Source of the DNA: Gilliamella sp. Occ3-1
GTDB lineage: Bacteria > Pseudomonadota > Gammaproteobacteria > Enterobacterales > Orbaceae
Direction of reading: 5' to 3'
Assembly (NCBI RefSeq): GCF_001690655.1
Contig: NZ_LZHQ01000030.1
Coordinates: 23,736-87,735, forward strand
DNA length: 64,000 nucleotides
A program made the position numbers and the translations under genes. Positions within the stretch are counted from its first letter, which is position 1, and each line of letters opens with the position of its first letter. Shown piece after piece: positions 7,388-16,066 of this stretch. Under the pieces are notes generated by a model. It ran no database searches. It was not told the origin of the DNA and saw nothing but the letters and a program-made list of their open reading frames with translations.

Positions 7388-7828
7388 ATGAATAAAATAA
7401 TGAAAGAAAATGCACTATCCATATTAACACCTATGCAATATCATGTAACTCAAAAAAATGGAACAGAACCACCGTTCGAAAATGAATTTAACGACAACCA
7501 TGAGGAAGGAATATATGTTGATATCGTGTCTGGTGAGCCGCTATTTACATCGATAGATAAATTCGATTCAGGGTGTGGCTGGCCTAGTTTTAGCAAACCG
7601 ATAGAAAAGGGCAATATTGTTGAAAAAAAGGATACCAGTTTTGGTATGCGACGTATTGAAGTGCGATCAGTGGAAGCTGATTCTCATCTTGGGCATGTCT
7701 TTAATGATGGTCCAAAAGAATTAGGTGGATTACGTTATTGTATTAACTCGGCTTCTTTACGATTTATACCTAAAGAGGAACTGGAAGACGCGGGTTATGG
7801 GCAGTACTTAAACCTGTTTGATAAATAA
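7388..7828 (+). CDS. msrB: Peptide methionine-(R)-S-oxide reductase MsrB
   Basis: MsrB reduces the R epimer of methionine sulfoxide in proteins; the product here has 146 residues. Diagnostic motifs are G-C-G-W-P-S-F near residue 58, [10 protein letters not shown] near 98, and the catalytic Cys in R-Y-C-I-N-S near 118. The two C-x-x-C zinc-binding pairs of the E. coli enzyme are absent: the position that is usually a C-x-x-C reads Y-V-D-I-V-S-G. This is therefore a zinc-free type. A GAAGGTGA stretch lies upstream of the ATG. It is followed by a strong hairpin and faces lptG. Confidence 0.95.
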   Translation: MNKIMKENALSILTPMQYHVTQKNGTEPPFENEFNDNHEEGIYVDIVSGEPLFTSIDKFDSGCGWPSFSKPIEKGNIVEKKDTSFGMRRIEVRSVEADSHLGHVFNDGPKELGGLRYCINSASLRFIPKEELEDAGYGQYLNLFDK

Positions 7829-7867
7829 TAAAAAAACACAAACAGCATAACCGTTGCAATAAAAAAA

Positions 7868-7900
7868 TCCTATCATCTAAATCAGATGATAGGATAAAAT
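7868..7900. terminator. Bidirectional terminator between msrB and lptG
   Basis: A perfect 11-base stem (TCCTATCATCT at 7868-7878 with AGATGATAGGA at 7884-7894) has an A run on the left and TAAAATTTT on the right. It can end transcription from both convergent genes. Confidence 0.8.
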
Positions 7901-7910
7901 TTTAAAAGAC

Positions 7911-8978
7911 TTAGTTTTTTCGTTTAAATAAAATATAGCTAGTCAATAAAAATATGAAACTGGTTATTAGTGATCCAATAACAGGGTAAATACCAATAAC
8001 AATACTTACTTGAGCAAATAAATTGTCGGCAATATAAAATAAGAAGCCAAAGCTAATTCCTATCACCACACGAATCCCCATTGATACACTACGTAATGGA
8101 CCAAAAATAAACGACGATGCTAACAACATCATTACTGCAACTGAAATTGGTTTAATAACCTTTTTCCAAAATAGCAAATCATAATACCTAGTATCTTGCC
8201 CAGAATTTTTTAGATATTGCGAATACTCATAAAGCCCAGAAGCCGACAATGAATCAGGGTCAAATGCAACAATATTTAATTTATCAGGGGTAATATTTGT
8301 TTTCCAAGGCATGGATAACATATTAATGCCCACTACTTTTTTATTGGGCGCTATCAGCTCATTTTTTTTAACTTGCGACAATGTCCAAGTATTATTTTCA
8401 TACACTCCATAAGCGGCATAGGTAATGGATTGAAGTTCATTTTTGTCAACCGAATAAATATAAACATTTGAAATCGAATTATCATTATTTATATGTTCAA
8501 TAAAAACATAATCATTACCATCTTTAGCCCATATACTACCTTGTTCAGCCATTAACGAATTACCATAAAGTTTCTCAGAACGCATATTGCGTGCAGTCTG
8601 TTCACTAACGGGAGCAATCCATTCGCCAACTGCCATTGTAATTAATACAAGTGGTAAAGCTGTTTTCATTACCGCAAATGCAATTTTAAAACGGCTAAAA
8701 CCGGATGTCTCCATCACAATTAATTCACTGCGTGACGCTAACAAACCTAAACCAATCAAAGCGCCTAATAACGCCGCCATCGGGAAGAATACTTCTAAAT
8801 CTTTTGGTACCATCAAAAGCGTATACATACCGACAGAAAACGCATCATAATCAACTTTAATTCTTCGAAGCTGATCAATAAAACGGATAATACCTGACAA
8901 ACTAATAAGTAAAAAAAGACTAACACCAGTGGTGCTTAAAATAGTTTTACCGATATAACGATCTAAAATCGAGAACAC
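7911..8978 (-). CDS. lptG: LPS export ABC transporter permease LptG
   Basis: An inner-membrane permease of 355 residues in the LptB2FGC complex, which extracts lipopolysaccharide and pushes it along the LptA bridge. Three N-terminal membrane segments, a periplasmic beta-jellyroll (about 135-265) and three C-terminal segments give the expected layout. The opening L-D-R-Y-I-G-K-T-I and the G-L-G-L-L-A-S-R-S-E-L coupling region are LptG-like. It follows lptF by 10 bases in one leftward operon, as in E. coli. Size is normal. Confidence 0.95.
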   Translation of the reverse strand: MFSILDRYIGKTILSTTGVSLFLLISLSGIIRFIDQLRRIKVDYDAFSVGMYTLLMVPKDLEVFFPMAALLGALIGLGLLASRSELIVMETSGFSRFKIAFAVMKTALPLVLITMAVGEWIAPVSEQTARNMRSEKLYGNSLMAEQGSIWAKDGNDYVFIEHINNDNSISNVYIYSVDKNELQSITYAAYGVYENNTWTLSQVKKNELIAPNKKVVGINMLSMPWKTNITPDKLNIVAFDPDSLSASGLYEYSQYLKNSGQDTRYYDLLFWKKVIKPISVAVMMLLASSFIFGPLRSVSMGIRVVIGISFGFLFYIADNLFAQVSIVIGIYPVIGSLITSFIFLLTSYILFKRKN

Positions 8979-8988
8979 GTTTTTCTCC

Positions 8989-10092
8989 TTAAGATGCCAA
9001 ATATTTTAGGCGAAGTTTACGCATAAATAGATTATCCCAACAATTCAATATAATCGCTAATACAAAAAATCCTAAATTCAATATATAAAACCACAATTCG
9101 GGATCTAACCGACTTTTACCTGCATTAGCCTTAATTGAACTGGCTGATAAAAAGTAAACTAAATAGATTACTAAAGCTGGTAAAACTTGCGCCAGGCGCC
9201 CTTGGCGTGGGTTTGACACGCTCAGTGGAATAACTAAAAAAGCCATTAATGGCACTGAAATAATTAATGTTATACGCCAATAAAATTCTGCAGTAGCTTT
9301 AGGTGTATTAGTGTTAAGAATTTCTAATACTCCCAGTTGCTGAACATCGACTTTATCGGCATCCTCGTTAGTATTTAACTCTTTGGGTTTTATGATACCT
9401 AAATAATTATGAAAGTTTGAAATTCTAAAATCTTTTAATTGTGCTGTGCCTTCATAACGATTAGCATTTTCAAGTGTAATAATTTGGTTACCTTCGTTAT
9501 CGTGTCCAGTCTTACCTTTATTAGCAATAATAATAGAAGGTCGTTGATTTGCTTTTGGATTGATTTGAGCAATAAAGACATTTTCTAAATTGTTATTATC
9601 CACATTACCAATGTAAATAACTGAATTGCCATCTGGCGTTTGTTGGAATTGTCCTGCTAATAATCCAGCTAAACTAGGATTGATCTTAGCATTAGCAACC
9701 AACTGATCTTGCTTAACGTTAGACCAAGGACCAAACCAAAGTGAATTCATTACGGTTAATATGCTAGTTAAAATGCATAGAAAAAATACTACTTGATAAG
9801 TTAAGTTTTTCTTAACACCACATGCATGCATTGCTACCATTTCACTATCAGAATAAAGTCGCCCGAAAGTAACAAGTACACCAAGAAAAAGGCTCAGCGG
9901 CAAAATAAGATCGGCCATATTTGATACGCCTAAAACTAGTAACGGCATAATTAATTCACGAGGGATTGAACCATCGATTGCGCTCGACAAAATTCTAATT
10001 AATTTTTGAGAAAAGAAAATCAGCAACAAAATAAATAAAATTGCCCCTTGGGTTTTCAATGTCTCTTTCACTAAATATCGACGAATTATCAC
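8989..10092 (-). CDS. lptF: LPS export ABC transporter permease LptF
   Basis: The partner permease of LptG, 367 residues, located in the inner membrane. It opens with I-I-R-R-Y-L-V-K-E-T-L-K-T-Q, the family start, and has the same six-segment plus periplasmic jellyroll layout. The cytoplasmic coupling helix region Y-S-D-S-E-M-V-A-M-H-A-C-G interacts with the LptB ATPase. It is the first gene of the lptF-lptG operon, divergent from pepA with 137 bases between, the conserved enteric arrangement. No damage is seen. Confidence 0.95.
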   Translation of the reverse strand: MIIRRYLVKETLKTQGAILFILLLIFFSQKLIRILSSAIDGSIPRELIMPLLVLGVSNMADLILPLSLFLGVLVTFGRLYSDSEMVAMHACGVKKNLTYQVVFFLCILTSILTVMNSLWFGPWSNVKQDQLVANAKINPSLAGLLAGQFQQTPDGNSVIYIGNVDNNNLENVFIAQINPKANQRPSIIIANKGKTGHDNEGNQIITLENANRYEGTAQLKDFRISNFHNYLGIIKPKELNTNEDADKVDVQQLGVLEILNTNTPKATAEFYWRITLIISVPLMAFLVIPLSVSNPRQGRLAQVLPALVIYLVYFLSASSIKANAGKSRLDPELWFYILNLGFFVLAIILNCWDNLFMRKLRLKYLAS

Positions 10093-10229
10093 ATCTTACC
10101 TTTACATGTTGGCACAAAACAGATCTATTATAATCTGATTTGTTTCGTTTTAGTTATCTTTTTGTTGCTATCCAACAATGAACCGATAGAATATAAATTA
10201 TTTCTAACAATTCACAAACGAGAAACACT

Positions 10230-11708
10230 ATGGATTTTCAAATAAAAAACAGCGCTATTATAACTAAACAAAAAACAGAATGTTTAGTTGTTTCAATTGA
10301 TTCAGGAAAAAAACAGTCTGATTTTGTCAAAGATATCGATAAATCAACCAATGGTTTAGTTAGCCAGCTTATCAAATCAGGTGATATAAGTTGCGAACTA
10401 GGTAAAACTACCTTGCTATATTCAAATAACAATTTAAAACAAAAACTTTTATTTGTTGGTTGTGGCAAAGCAAAAACATTTGGATCCGTTCAGGCTAAAA
10501 CCGTTATTAAAGCGGTAATAAAAGAACTACTAGCTAAAAAAGTTAAAAATATTGCATGGGATCTATTAGCATTCAATGAAGTAACTAGCCTTGAAATAGC
10601 CAAACAACTGCCGCAAATTATTAGCGATATAACTTATCGGTTTGATGACTTTAAAACAACTAAAGATCCTGTACCAAGCCTAACTAAAGTGACATTATTA
10701 ATTCATGATAAAGAAGCGTTATCAGCATTAACTGATCACTTGTTACAAGGGCAAATTATTGCTAATGCTATTACTGCAACAAAAACAATTGCCAATATGC
10801 CGCCAAATATTTGTAACGCAAAATACTTAGCCGAACAAGGTAAACAACTAGGCAAACTGCATTCATCATTAAAAGTAACCTGCCTTGGCGAAAGCGAATT
10901 GGCAAAATTAAACATGAACGCCTACTTGGCAGTAGGGCGGGGCTCGCAAAACGAATCAATCATGACCATTATTGAATACAACGGTGCTAAAGATAAAAAA
11001 GCTCAGCCGTATGTTTTAGTCGGCAAGGGACTAACCTTTGATTCAGGAGGAATATCTATCAAACCATCTGCAGGCATGGACGAAATGAAATACGATATGT
11101 GCGGTGCGGCAACCGTTTATGGTGTTATGCAGGCTATGGCAGAGTTAAAATTACCTATTAACGTTGTTGGAGTCATGGCGGGTTGTGAAAACATGCCTGA
11201 CGGCAACAGCTACCGTCCTGGCGACATATTGACAACCATGTCAGGCACTACAGTTGAAGTGATTAACACTGATGCTGAAGGTCGTTTAGTTTTATGTGAT
11301 GCTTTAACATATGTAGAACGTTACAATCCAAAAACTGTTATTGATATTGCAACTTTAACCGGCGCTTGTATCGTTGCATTGGGACATCACTATACTGGAG
11401 TAATGGGTAATAACGACAAATTAATTGCACAATTGATCTCATCATCCAACAAAGCAGGCGACAAAGCATGGGTGCTACCGATTGATAGTGAATTCCAAGA
11501 ACAAATCAAATCAACTTGTGCTGATATTGTTAATGCTGGTGGCCGAGATGGCGGCACCATTACTGCGGCATGCTTCTTATCACGTTTTACCGAAAAATAT
11601 CAATGGGCACATCTAGATATTGCTGGCACAGCGTGGAGATCTGGTGGGAAAAAAGGTGCAACAGGTCGTCCAGTTGCCATGTTGATTCAATATCTACTAG
11701 ATCAATAA
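10230..11708 (+). CDS. pepA: Leucyl aminopeptidase PepA
   Basis: A cytosolic M17 di-zinc aminopeptidase of 492 residues. It removes N-terminal residues from peptides, and in E. coli it also serves as an architectural DNA-binding protein in Xer recombination and carAB control. The C-terminal catalytic domain is intact, with the metal/substrate Lys and Asp in G-K-G-L-T-F-D-S-G-G near 264-273 and the N-T-D-A-E-G-R-L signature at about 346-353. Start ATG 10230 follows ACGAGAAAC. It is divergent from lptF and 16 bases upstream of holC, so the two are co-transcribed. Confidence 0.96.
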   Translation: MDFQIKNSAIITKQKTECLVVSIDSGKKQSDFVKDIDKSTNGLVSQLIKSGDISCELGKTTLLYSNNNLKQKLLFVGCGKAKTFGSVQAKTVIKAVIKELLAKKVKNIAWDLLAFNEVTSLEIAKQLPQIISDITYRFDDFKTTKDPVPSLTKVTLLIHDKEALSALTDHLLQGQIIANAITATKTIANMPPNICNAKYLAEQGKQLGKLHSSLKVTCLGESELAKLNMNAYLAVGRGSQNESIMTIIEYNGAKDKKAQPYVLVGKGLTFDSGGISIKPSAGMDEMKYDMCGAATVYGVMQAMAELKLPINVVGVMAGCENMPDGNSYRPGDILTTMSGTTVEVINTDAEGRLVLCDALTYVERYNPKTVIDIATLTGACIVALGHHYTGVMGNNDKLIAQLISSSNKAGDKAWVLPIDSEFQEQIKSTCADIVNAGGRDGGTITAACFLSRFTEKYQWAHLDIAGTAWRSGGKKGATGRPVAMLIQYLLDQ

Positions 11709-11724
11709 ATCGAGCTAAGATTTT

Positions 11725-12180
11725 ATGAAAAAAGTGATCTTCTATTTACTTGAAAACCAAACAGAAGCTAACGAGTCTGGCGTGCTTTTTTATGAAAAAC
11801 TAGCATGCCAAAAAATAATTGAAGCATGGCATGCCAATCAGCGTGTGCAAGTTGCTTGTCAAGATCAGGCTCAAGCAGAACGAATAGACGAGTACCTATG
11901 GCAACTCGAAACCGACAATTTTGTTCCGCATAATTTGGCCGGTGAAGGTATGAAAGGGGGATCACCTGTTGAAATTAGCTGGCCACAAAAACGCAGTAGC
12001 GGCACACGTCAGCTACTTATTAATTTACAAGAACAATTTCCTGAATTTGCAGGTGTTTATCGTGATATTATCGATTTTGTGCCAGTTGATGAGCAGTTAA
12101 AGTCATTAGCAAGGGAACGGTACAGGTTGTATAAAGAGGCAGGATTTAATCTTAAAACGATTTCAATTAATTGCGAATAA
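11725..12180 (+). CDS. holC: DNA polymerase III chi subunit HolC
   Basis: The chi subunit (151 residues; about 147 in E. coli) bridges the clamp loader to SSB through the psi subunit. Family features include the opening strand K-K-V-I-F-Y-L-L, the A-C-Q-K-I-I-E-A-W helix and the D-E-Y-L-W block, followed by F-V-P-H-N-L-A-G-E-G. It is translated directly behind pepA. In E. coli valS follows; here a CRISPR array and dnaX follow instead. Confidence 0.93.
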   Translation: MKKVIFYLLENQTEANESGVLFYEKLACQKIIEAWHANQRVQVACQDQAQAERIDEYLWQLETDNFVPHNLAGEGMKGGSPVEISWPQKRSSGTRQLLINLQEQFPEFAGVYRDIIDFVPVDEQLKSLARERYRLYKEAGFNLKTISINCE

Positions 12181-12243
12181 TATTAGGGAAGTTTTTTTTA
12201 ATAGTGAAATCTGCGCATTATCCAAAAACTCAAAATTCACGCC

Positions 12244-12375
12244 AACCCTTTTTTTATTGACAAGTAAAAATTAATGAAAAACAATAAATTAAAATCATCT
12301 TGTAGAAAAGGGTATTTTAAAGTAAAAAACCTGTTTTGCTTTTGTAAAACTATGTTTATAGTATATCTGCTTCTA
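12244..12375 (+). promoter_or_regulatory. Leader of CRISPR array 1
   Basis: This AT-rich stretch precedes the first repeat. It can be aligned over its length to the stretch before array 2 at 38701-38831. Both contain an inverted pair AACCCTTTTT (12244-) and AAAAGGGT (12306-12313) about 60 bases apart, a CCTGTTT-GCTTTTG-AAA block, and end in TATAGTATAT...GCTTCTAG. Such shared leaders carry the promoter and spacer-integration signals. Confidence 0.65.
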
Positions 12376-12463
12376 GATTAACGCCGTATAGGCGGTTTAG
12401 AAAAAATGGAGATATACAAAGTAATAAAATAAATAGATTAACGCCGTATAGGCGGTTTAGAAA
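12376..12463 (+). CRISPR. CRISPR array 1: two I-F-type repeats, one spacer
   Basis: Two identical 28-base repeats (12376-12403 and 12436-12463; core CGCCGTATAGGCGGTTTAGAAA) flank one 32-base spacer (12404-12435). Repeat length, spacer length, the CGCC/GGCG hairpin and the TTTAGAAA tail are those of subtype I-F. No cas gene is near. The repeat differs from that of array 2 at four positions. A lone A-rich spacer suggests an array that shrank or never grew. Confidence 0.85.
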
Positions 12464-12640
12464 AATGCTCTTTTTAGTTGTGCTTTCTTATATATTCCCT
12501 TTTATAATTTGTTAGGTATGTTTTGGTTAGCACTATTACACTTCTATTTTTTAATAGCAAATTTAGGTTTTCTCAAGCTAAATTTTGTTGATTAATATTG
12601 CATCGATTATTGACTGTATCAAGACTATTTTGCCAGTTTA

Positions 12641-12649
12641 TGATATAAT
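12641..12649 (+). promoter_or_regulatory. Extended -10 promoter of dnaX
   Basis: TGATATAAT is a perfect extended -10 element (TGn-TATAAT) 37 bases before the dnaX start. No good -35 is found at the usual distance, which extended -10 promoters tolerate. Confidence 0.6.
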
Positions 12650-12685
12650 TAGAGCCAAATTCAATGGCAATGAGTTATGGTGATT

Positions 12686-14893
12686 ATGAGTTATCAAGTT
12701 CTGGCACGCAAATGGCGACCAAAATCATTTTCTGAGGTTGTGGGGCAGCAACATGTCCTTAAAATTTTGTCTAATGCACTTTCGCTAGGGCGAGTTCATC
12801 ATGCTTATTTGTTTTCAGGCACTCGAGGCGTAGGTAAAACGTCAATTGCGCGTTTGTTAGCAAAAGGACTGAATTGTGAAACTGGCATTACAGCTACACC
12901 ATGTGGAGTTTGTGATAATTGTCGTGATATTGAACAAGGTCGTTTTGTTGATTTACTTGAAATTGATGCTGCATCTCGTACCAAGGTCGAAGACACTCGT
13001 GAAATACTTGATAACATCCAATATTTACCAACTAAAGGGCGCTTTAAGGTTTATTTGATTGATGAAGTGCATATGTTATCGCGCAGTAGCTTTAATGCAC
13101 TTCTTAAAACTCTAGAGGAGCCACCTGAGCATGTTAAGTTTTTATTGGCAACTACAGATCCGCAAAAATTACCTATAACGATTTTATCACGTTGTTTGCA
13201 TTTGCATTTAAATGTATTAGATACAACATTAATTGGTCAGCAACTTGAACATATTTTGAAATTAGAGCAAATCAGCAGCGATCCGAAAGCCATTGGGTTA
13301 TTAGCTAAAGCCGCTAATGGTAGTATGCGTGATGCGCTGAGCTTAACCGATCAAGCGATTGCTCTTGGTAATGGTAAGGTCGATGCAGAATCAGTGTCGG
13401 TTATGCTTGGTACACTTGATAAGTCGGTTCCTTTTGCAATTGTTGAAGCATTACACAATAGTGATGGTAATGCCTTAATGCAACAAGTTGAAATAGCTGC
13501 TATACAGAGCGCTGATTGGGATAATCTGTTAGCTGAAACCATTACCTTATTGCATCAAATTGCGTTATTACAAGTAGTGCCAACTGCTTTGGGTGATTAT
13601 ACTGATAATGAAGAGCGCATACGTTTTTTAGCGCAATATATGGCGCCTAACGATGTGCAGTTGTTTTATCAAATTTTGCTAATGGGTCGTAAAGAGCTTT
13701 CTTTTTCGCCTGATAAAAAAATTGGTGTCGAGATGAGTTTTTTACGCGCTTTAGCCTTTATGCCAAAGGTGGTTGATGCTGTTACACCACCAGTTATGGC
13801 TAGTTCGGCATCTGTTCAAGGCAATAAGCAGACTCAAACTCAAAAGCAAACTAAAGAGCCGCCTAATACCCAATCGCAATCACAAGCAGTAATGCATGCG
13901 AATGTATCAAGGCAAGCAGAAGCTAATAATCAGGCTGTAAATCAAACTAAAAAACAATCTCGAATTCAGCAATCTGATCCTATACTTGCAACAGTGAGCC
14001 AGCCAGTTAATCATACCGAACAGAATACACCGCAACCAGTGGTAAGTTCGCCATTAACAAATGAGCAAAGTCAGCACCACGACTTAAACGATTTAACTGT
14101 TTTGTCTTCAAAAACAGCTTCAACATCTAAAGCTAAACCAGTAACGGCGGATCTAACGATTCCTGATGATGTGTCGTCGGTGACTAAAAGTGTTTTAGAA
14201 ATGCGTATGCAGTTGATGAAAGAGGAACAAAATCCAAAAAAGTCTGAATCGGTTGATGCAAATCAACCACAAAATTTAATAATAAACAAATCATTAACAC
14301 GAATTAAACAGAGCGTTGTGTCAGTAAACAATATCGATAACAACGATAACGGCAATAGCAAAGAAGAAATTACCGCTGAAAATTATCGATGGCAAGCCAG
14401 TGGTCTAATTGCAATGAAGGAAGAATTGCTGGTCGATACTAAGGCTTTTCGTGAGTCACTAAATGGTGATAAAACTCCTGAAATGACTAAGAAATTAATT
14501 ACCGAAATGGCGCAAAAAGATGCCTGGTGTGCCGAGATTGAGCAATTAGATTTACCGCCGTTAATTAAGCAAATCGTAGTTAATTCAGCTTTTGAACAAG
14601 TAGATAGTGGAACGATTGTGTTGCATTTGCGTTCAACCGTTAAGCATTTAATTAATTCGGTATCGAATGTGATCAAGGTAAAAAAAGCGCTATGCAAACA
14701 TCGTAACCAAGAGCTTGATGTAGATATTATTATTGATGATGTGAATTATAAAACACCAGTTGAAATGCGCGAAGAGTTATACCAAGAAAAACTTGCGCAA
14801 GCGAAGATAGCCATTGCCGAAGATTCAAAAGTGGCTACAATTTGTCGATATTTTGATGCTAAGATTGATGAAGCCAGTATTCGTCCTGTATAA
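12686..14893 (+). CDS. dnaX: DNA polymerase III tau (and gamma) subunit DnaX
   Basis: The clamp-loader ATPase that assembles the replicase. The frame allows an earlier ATG at 12677, but M-S-Y-Q-V-L-A-R-K-W-R-P at 12686 is the conserved start, giving 735 residues for tau. Walker A G-T-R-G-V-G-K-T-S lies near 45, the four-Cys zinc site begins C-G-V-C-D-N-C near 74, and D-E-V-H is near 126. A long Gln/Asn/Ser-rich linker (about 380-570) makes it longer than the 643-residue E. coli protein. The C-terminal tau domain ends D-E-A-S-I-R-P-V. A frameshift signal at 14221-14268 should yield the shorter gamma form. It lies 31 bases before ybaB. Confidence 0.97.
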   Translation: MSYQVLARKWRPKSFSEVVGQQHVLKILSNALSLGRVHHAYLFSGTRGVGKTSIARLLAKGLNCETGITATPCGVCDNCRDIEQGRFVDLLEIDAASRTKVEDTREILDNIQYLPTKGRFKVYLIDEVHMLSRSSFNALLKTLEEPPEHVKFLLATTDPQKLPITILSRCLHLHLNVLDTTLIGQQLEHILKLEQISSDPKAIGLLAKAANGSMRDALSLTDQAIALGNGKVDAESVSVMLGTLDKSVPFAIVEALHNSDGNALMQQVEIAAIQSADWDNLLAETITLLHQIALLQVVPTALGDYTDNEERIRFLAQYMAPNDVQLFYQILLMGRKELSFSPDKKIGVEMSFLRALAFMPKVVDAVTPPVMASSASVQGNKQTQTQKQTKEPPNTQSQSQAVMHANVSRQAEANNQAVNQTKKQSRIQQSDPILATVSQPVNHTEQNTPQPVVSSPLTNEQSQHHDLNDLTVLSSKTASTSKAKPVTADLTIPDDVSSVTKSVLEMRMQLMKEEQNPKKSESVDANQPQNLIINKSLTRIKQSVVSVNNIDNNDNGNSKEEITAENYRWQASGLIAMKEELLVDTKAFRESLNGDKTPEMTKKLITEMAQKDAWCAEIEQLDLPPLIKQIVVNSAFEQVDSGTIVLHLRSTVKHLINSVSNVIKVKKALCKHRNQELDVDIIIDDVNYKTPVEMREELYQEKLAQAKIAIAEDSKVATICRYFDAKIDEASIRPV
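14221..14268 (+). promoter_or_regulatory. Programmed -1 frameshift site in dnaX (gamma subunit)
   Basis: All three parts of the E. coli signal are present. An internal Shine-Dalgarno-like AGAGG (14221-14225) is followed ten bases later by the slippery heptamer A AAA AAG in the correct phase (14236-14242). Eight bases further is a hairpin, GGTTGA (14251-14256) with TCAACC (14263-14268). After a -1 slip the next codons are GTC then TGA (14245-14247), so gamma would be 520 residues with one extra Val. Confidence 0.85.
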
Positions 14894-14924
14894 TGCGGAC
14901 TATATTTTTTAATGAGGAATTATT

Positions 14925-15263
14925 ATGTTTTCAGGTGGAAAAGGTGGTTTGGGCAATTTAATGAAACAAGCCCAACAAATGCAAGCTAAAATGCAACAAG
15001 CACAAGAGGAGATCGCTAAATTAGAAGTTACTGGCGAATCAGGTGCTGGCTTAGTTAAAGTCACTATTAATGGTACTCACAGCTGTAAGCGCGTTGAAAT
15101 TGATCCATCGCTTATGGCTGATGATGATAAAGAGATGTTAGAAGATCTTATTGCTGCGGCTTATAATGATGCGGCTCGCCGTTTAGATGAAGCACAAAAA
15201 GAAAGAATGGCTCAGGTTACTGGTGGTATGCAATTACCACCAGGTTTTAAAATGCCGTTTTAA
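14925..15263 (+). CDS. ybaB: Nucleoid-associated protein YbaB/EbfC
   Basis: A small DNA-binding protein (112 residues; 109 in E. coli) that forms a tweezer-like dimer on DNA. Signature pieces are [14 protein letters not shown] at the start, the V-K-V-T-I-N-G-T-H strand in the middle, and the closing [18 protein letters not shown] precedes the ATG. It follows dnaX as in most gammaproteobacteria, but recR, normally next, is absent and a strong terminator stands there instead. Confidence 0.96.
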   Translation: MFSGGKGGLGNLMKQAQQMQAKMQQAQEEIAKLEVTGESGAGLVKVTINGTHSCKRVEIDPSLMADDDKEMLEDLIAAAYNDAARRLDEAQKERMAQVTGGMQLPPGFKMPF

Positions 15264-15296
15264 GTTAACGCACTAATTTAGTTAGTTAAACTTTTT

Positions 15297-15340
15297 ATAT
15301 TGCCGACTTTGAGTATCAAGTCGGCAATATTGTTTTTTTA
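15297..15340 (+). terminator. Strong rho-independent terminator after ybaB
   Basis: A perfect 13-base stem (15297-15309 with 15318-15330, core GCCGACTT/AAGTCGGC) is followed by TGTTTTTTT. It ends the dnaX-ybaB unit and separates it from ruvA. Confidence 0.93.
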
Positions 15341-15444
15341 TTGCCTGTCTATTTATACAGTTTTTCTTTATTATTTTTTTGCTATCGGGTAAACTACACC
15401 TTATTATTTGCTTATTTGTTATGCTTTATTATTAAGGATATATT

Positions 15445-16053
15445 GTGATTGGTCGTTTACGTGGTACCATTATTGAAAAGCAACCTCCTAAAGTCTTGAT
15501 AGAAGTCGGTGGCATCGGTTACGATGTGTTTATGCCGATGACCTGTTTTTATGAATTACCCGAAAATGGACGAGAAGTCATTGTGTTAACACATTTCTCC
15601 GTGCGTGAAGATGCCCAAATCCTGTATGGTTTTAATCAAGAACAAGAGCGTGAATTGTTTCGAGAACTCATTAAAGTTAATGGAGTTGGTCCTAAGTTGG
15701 CGTTAGCCATTTTATCGGGCATGTCAGCAGCACAATTCATTAGTGCTGTTGAACAAGGTGAAATTAAAACACTAGTTAAATTGCCCGGCGTAGGTAATAA
15801 AACTGCACAACGATTAATTGTTGAAATGAAAGATCGCCTTAAACATTTTGGTGAGCAATCATCAAATGTTAGCTTGGTTTCTGATGTAGATAGTGTTCAA
15901 AAGTCAGCTAATCAAATTGAAAGCGAGGCTGTTTCAGCTTTAATTGCATTAGGCTATAAACCACAAGAAGCTAGCCGTATTATTAATAAAGTAATTAATC
16001 CTGATATGGATTGCGAAACGCTGATTCGTGAAGCCTTAAAATCAGCATTATAA
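15445..16053 (+). CDS. ruvA: Holliday junction DNA helicase subunit RuvA
   Basis: RuvA (202 residues) binds Holliday junctions and loads RuvB. It starts with GTG: the protein opens with I-G-R-L-R-G-T-I as in E. coli, and AAGGATA precedes the codon. The OB-fold covers about 1-62, the helix-hairpin-helix repeats ([10 protein letters not shown] and [10 protein letters not shown]) lie at about 72-130, and the RuvB-binding C-terminal domain starts near 155. ruvB follows 13 bases later. ruvC is not adjacent here. Confidence 0.96.
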   Translation: MIGRLRGTIIEKQPPKVLIEVGGIGYDVFMPMTCFYELPENGREVIVLTHFSVREDAQILYGFNQEQERELFRELIKVNGVGPKLALAILSGMSAAQFISAVEQGEIKTLVKLPGVGNKTAQRLIVEMKDRLKHFGEQSSNVSLVSDVDSVQKSANQIESEAVSALIALGYKPQEASRIINKVINPDMDCETLIREALKSAL

Positions 16054-16066
16054 ATAGAGATTTATT

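Noticed and set aside
12376..12463. The hairpin-forming repeats after holC as tandem terminators
   Set aside because: Two exact 28-base copies, 32 bases apart, matching the other array's repeat and leader, fit CRISPR far better, and there is no T run.
12677..12685. Earlier ATG of dnaX as start
   Set aside because: M-S-Y-Q-V-L-A-R at 12686 is the conserved N-terminus.
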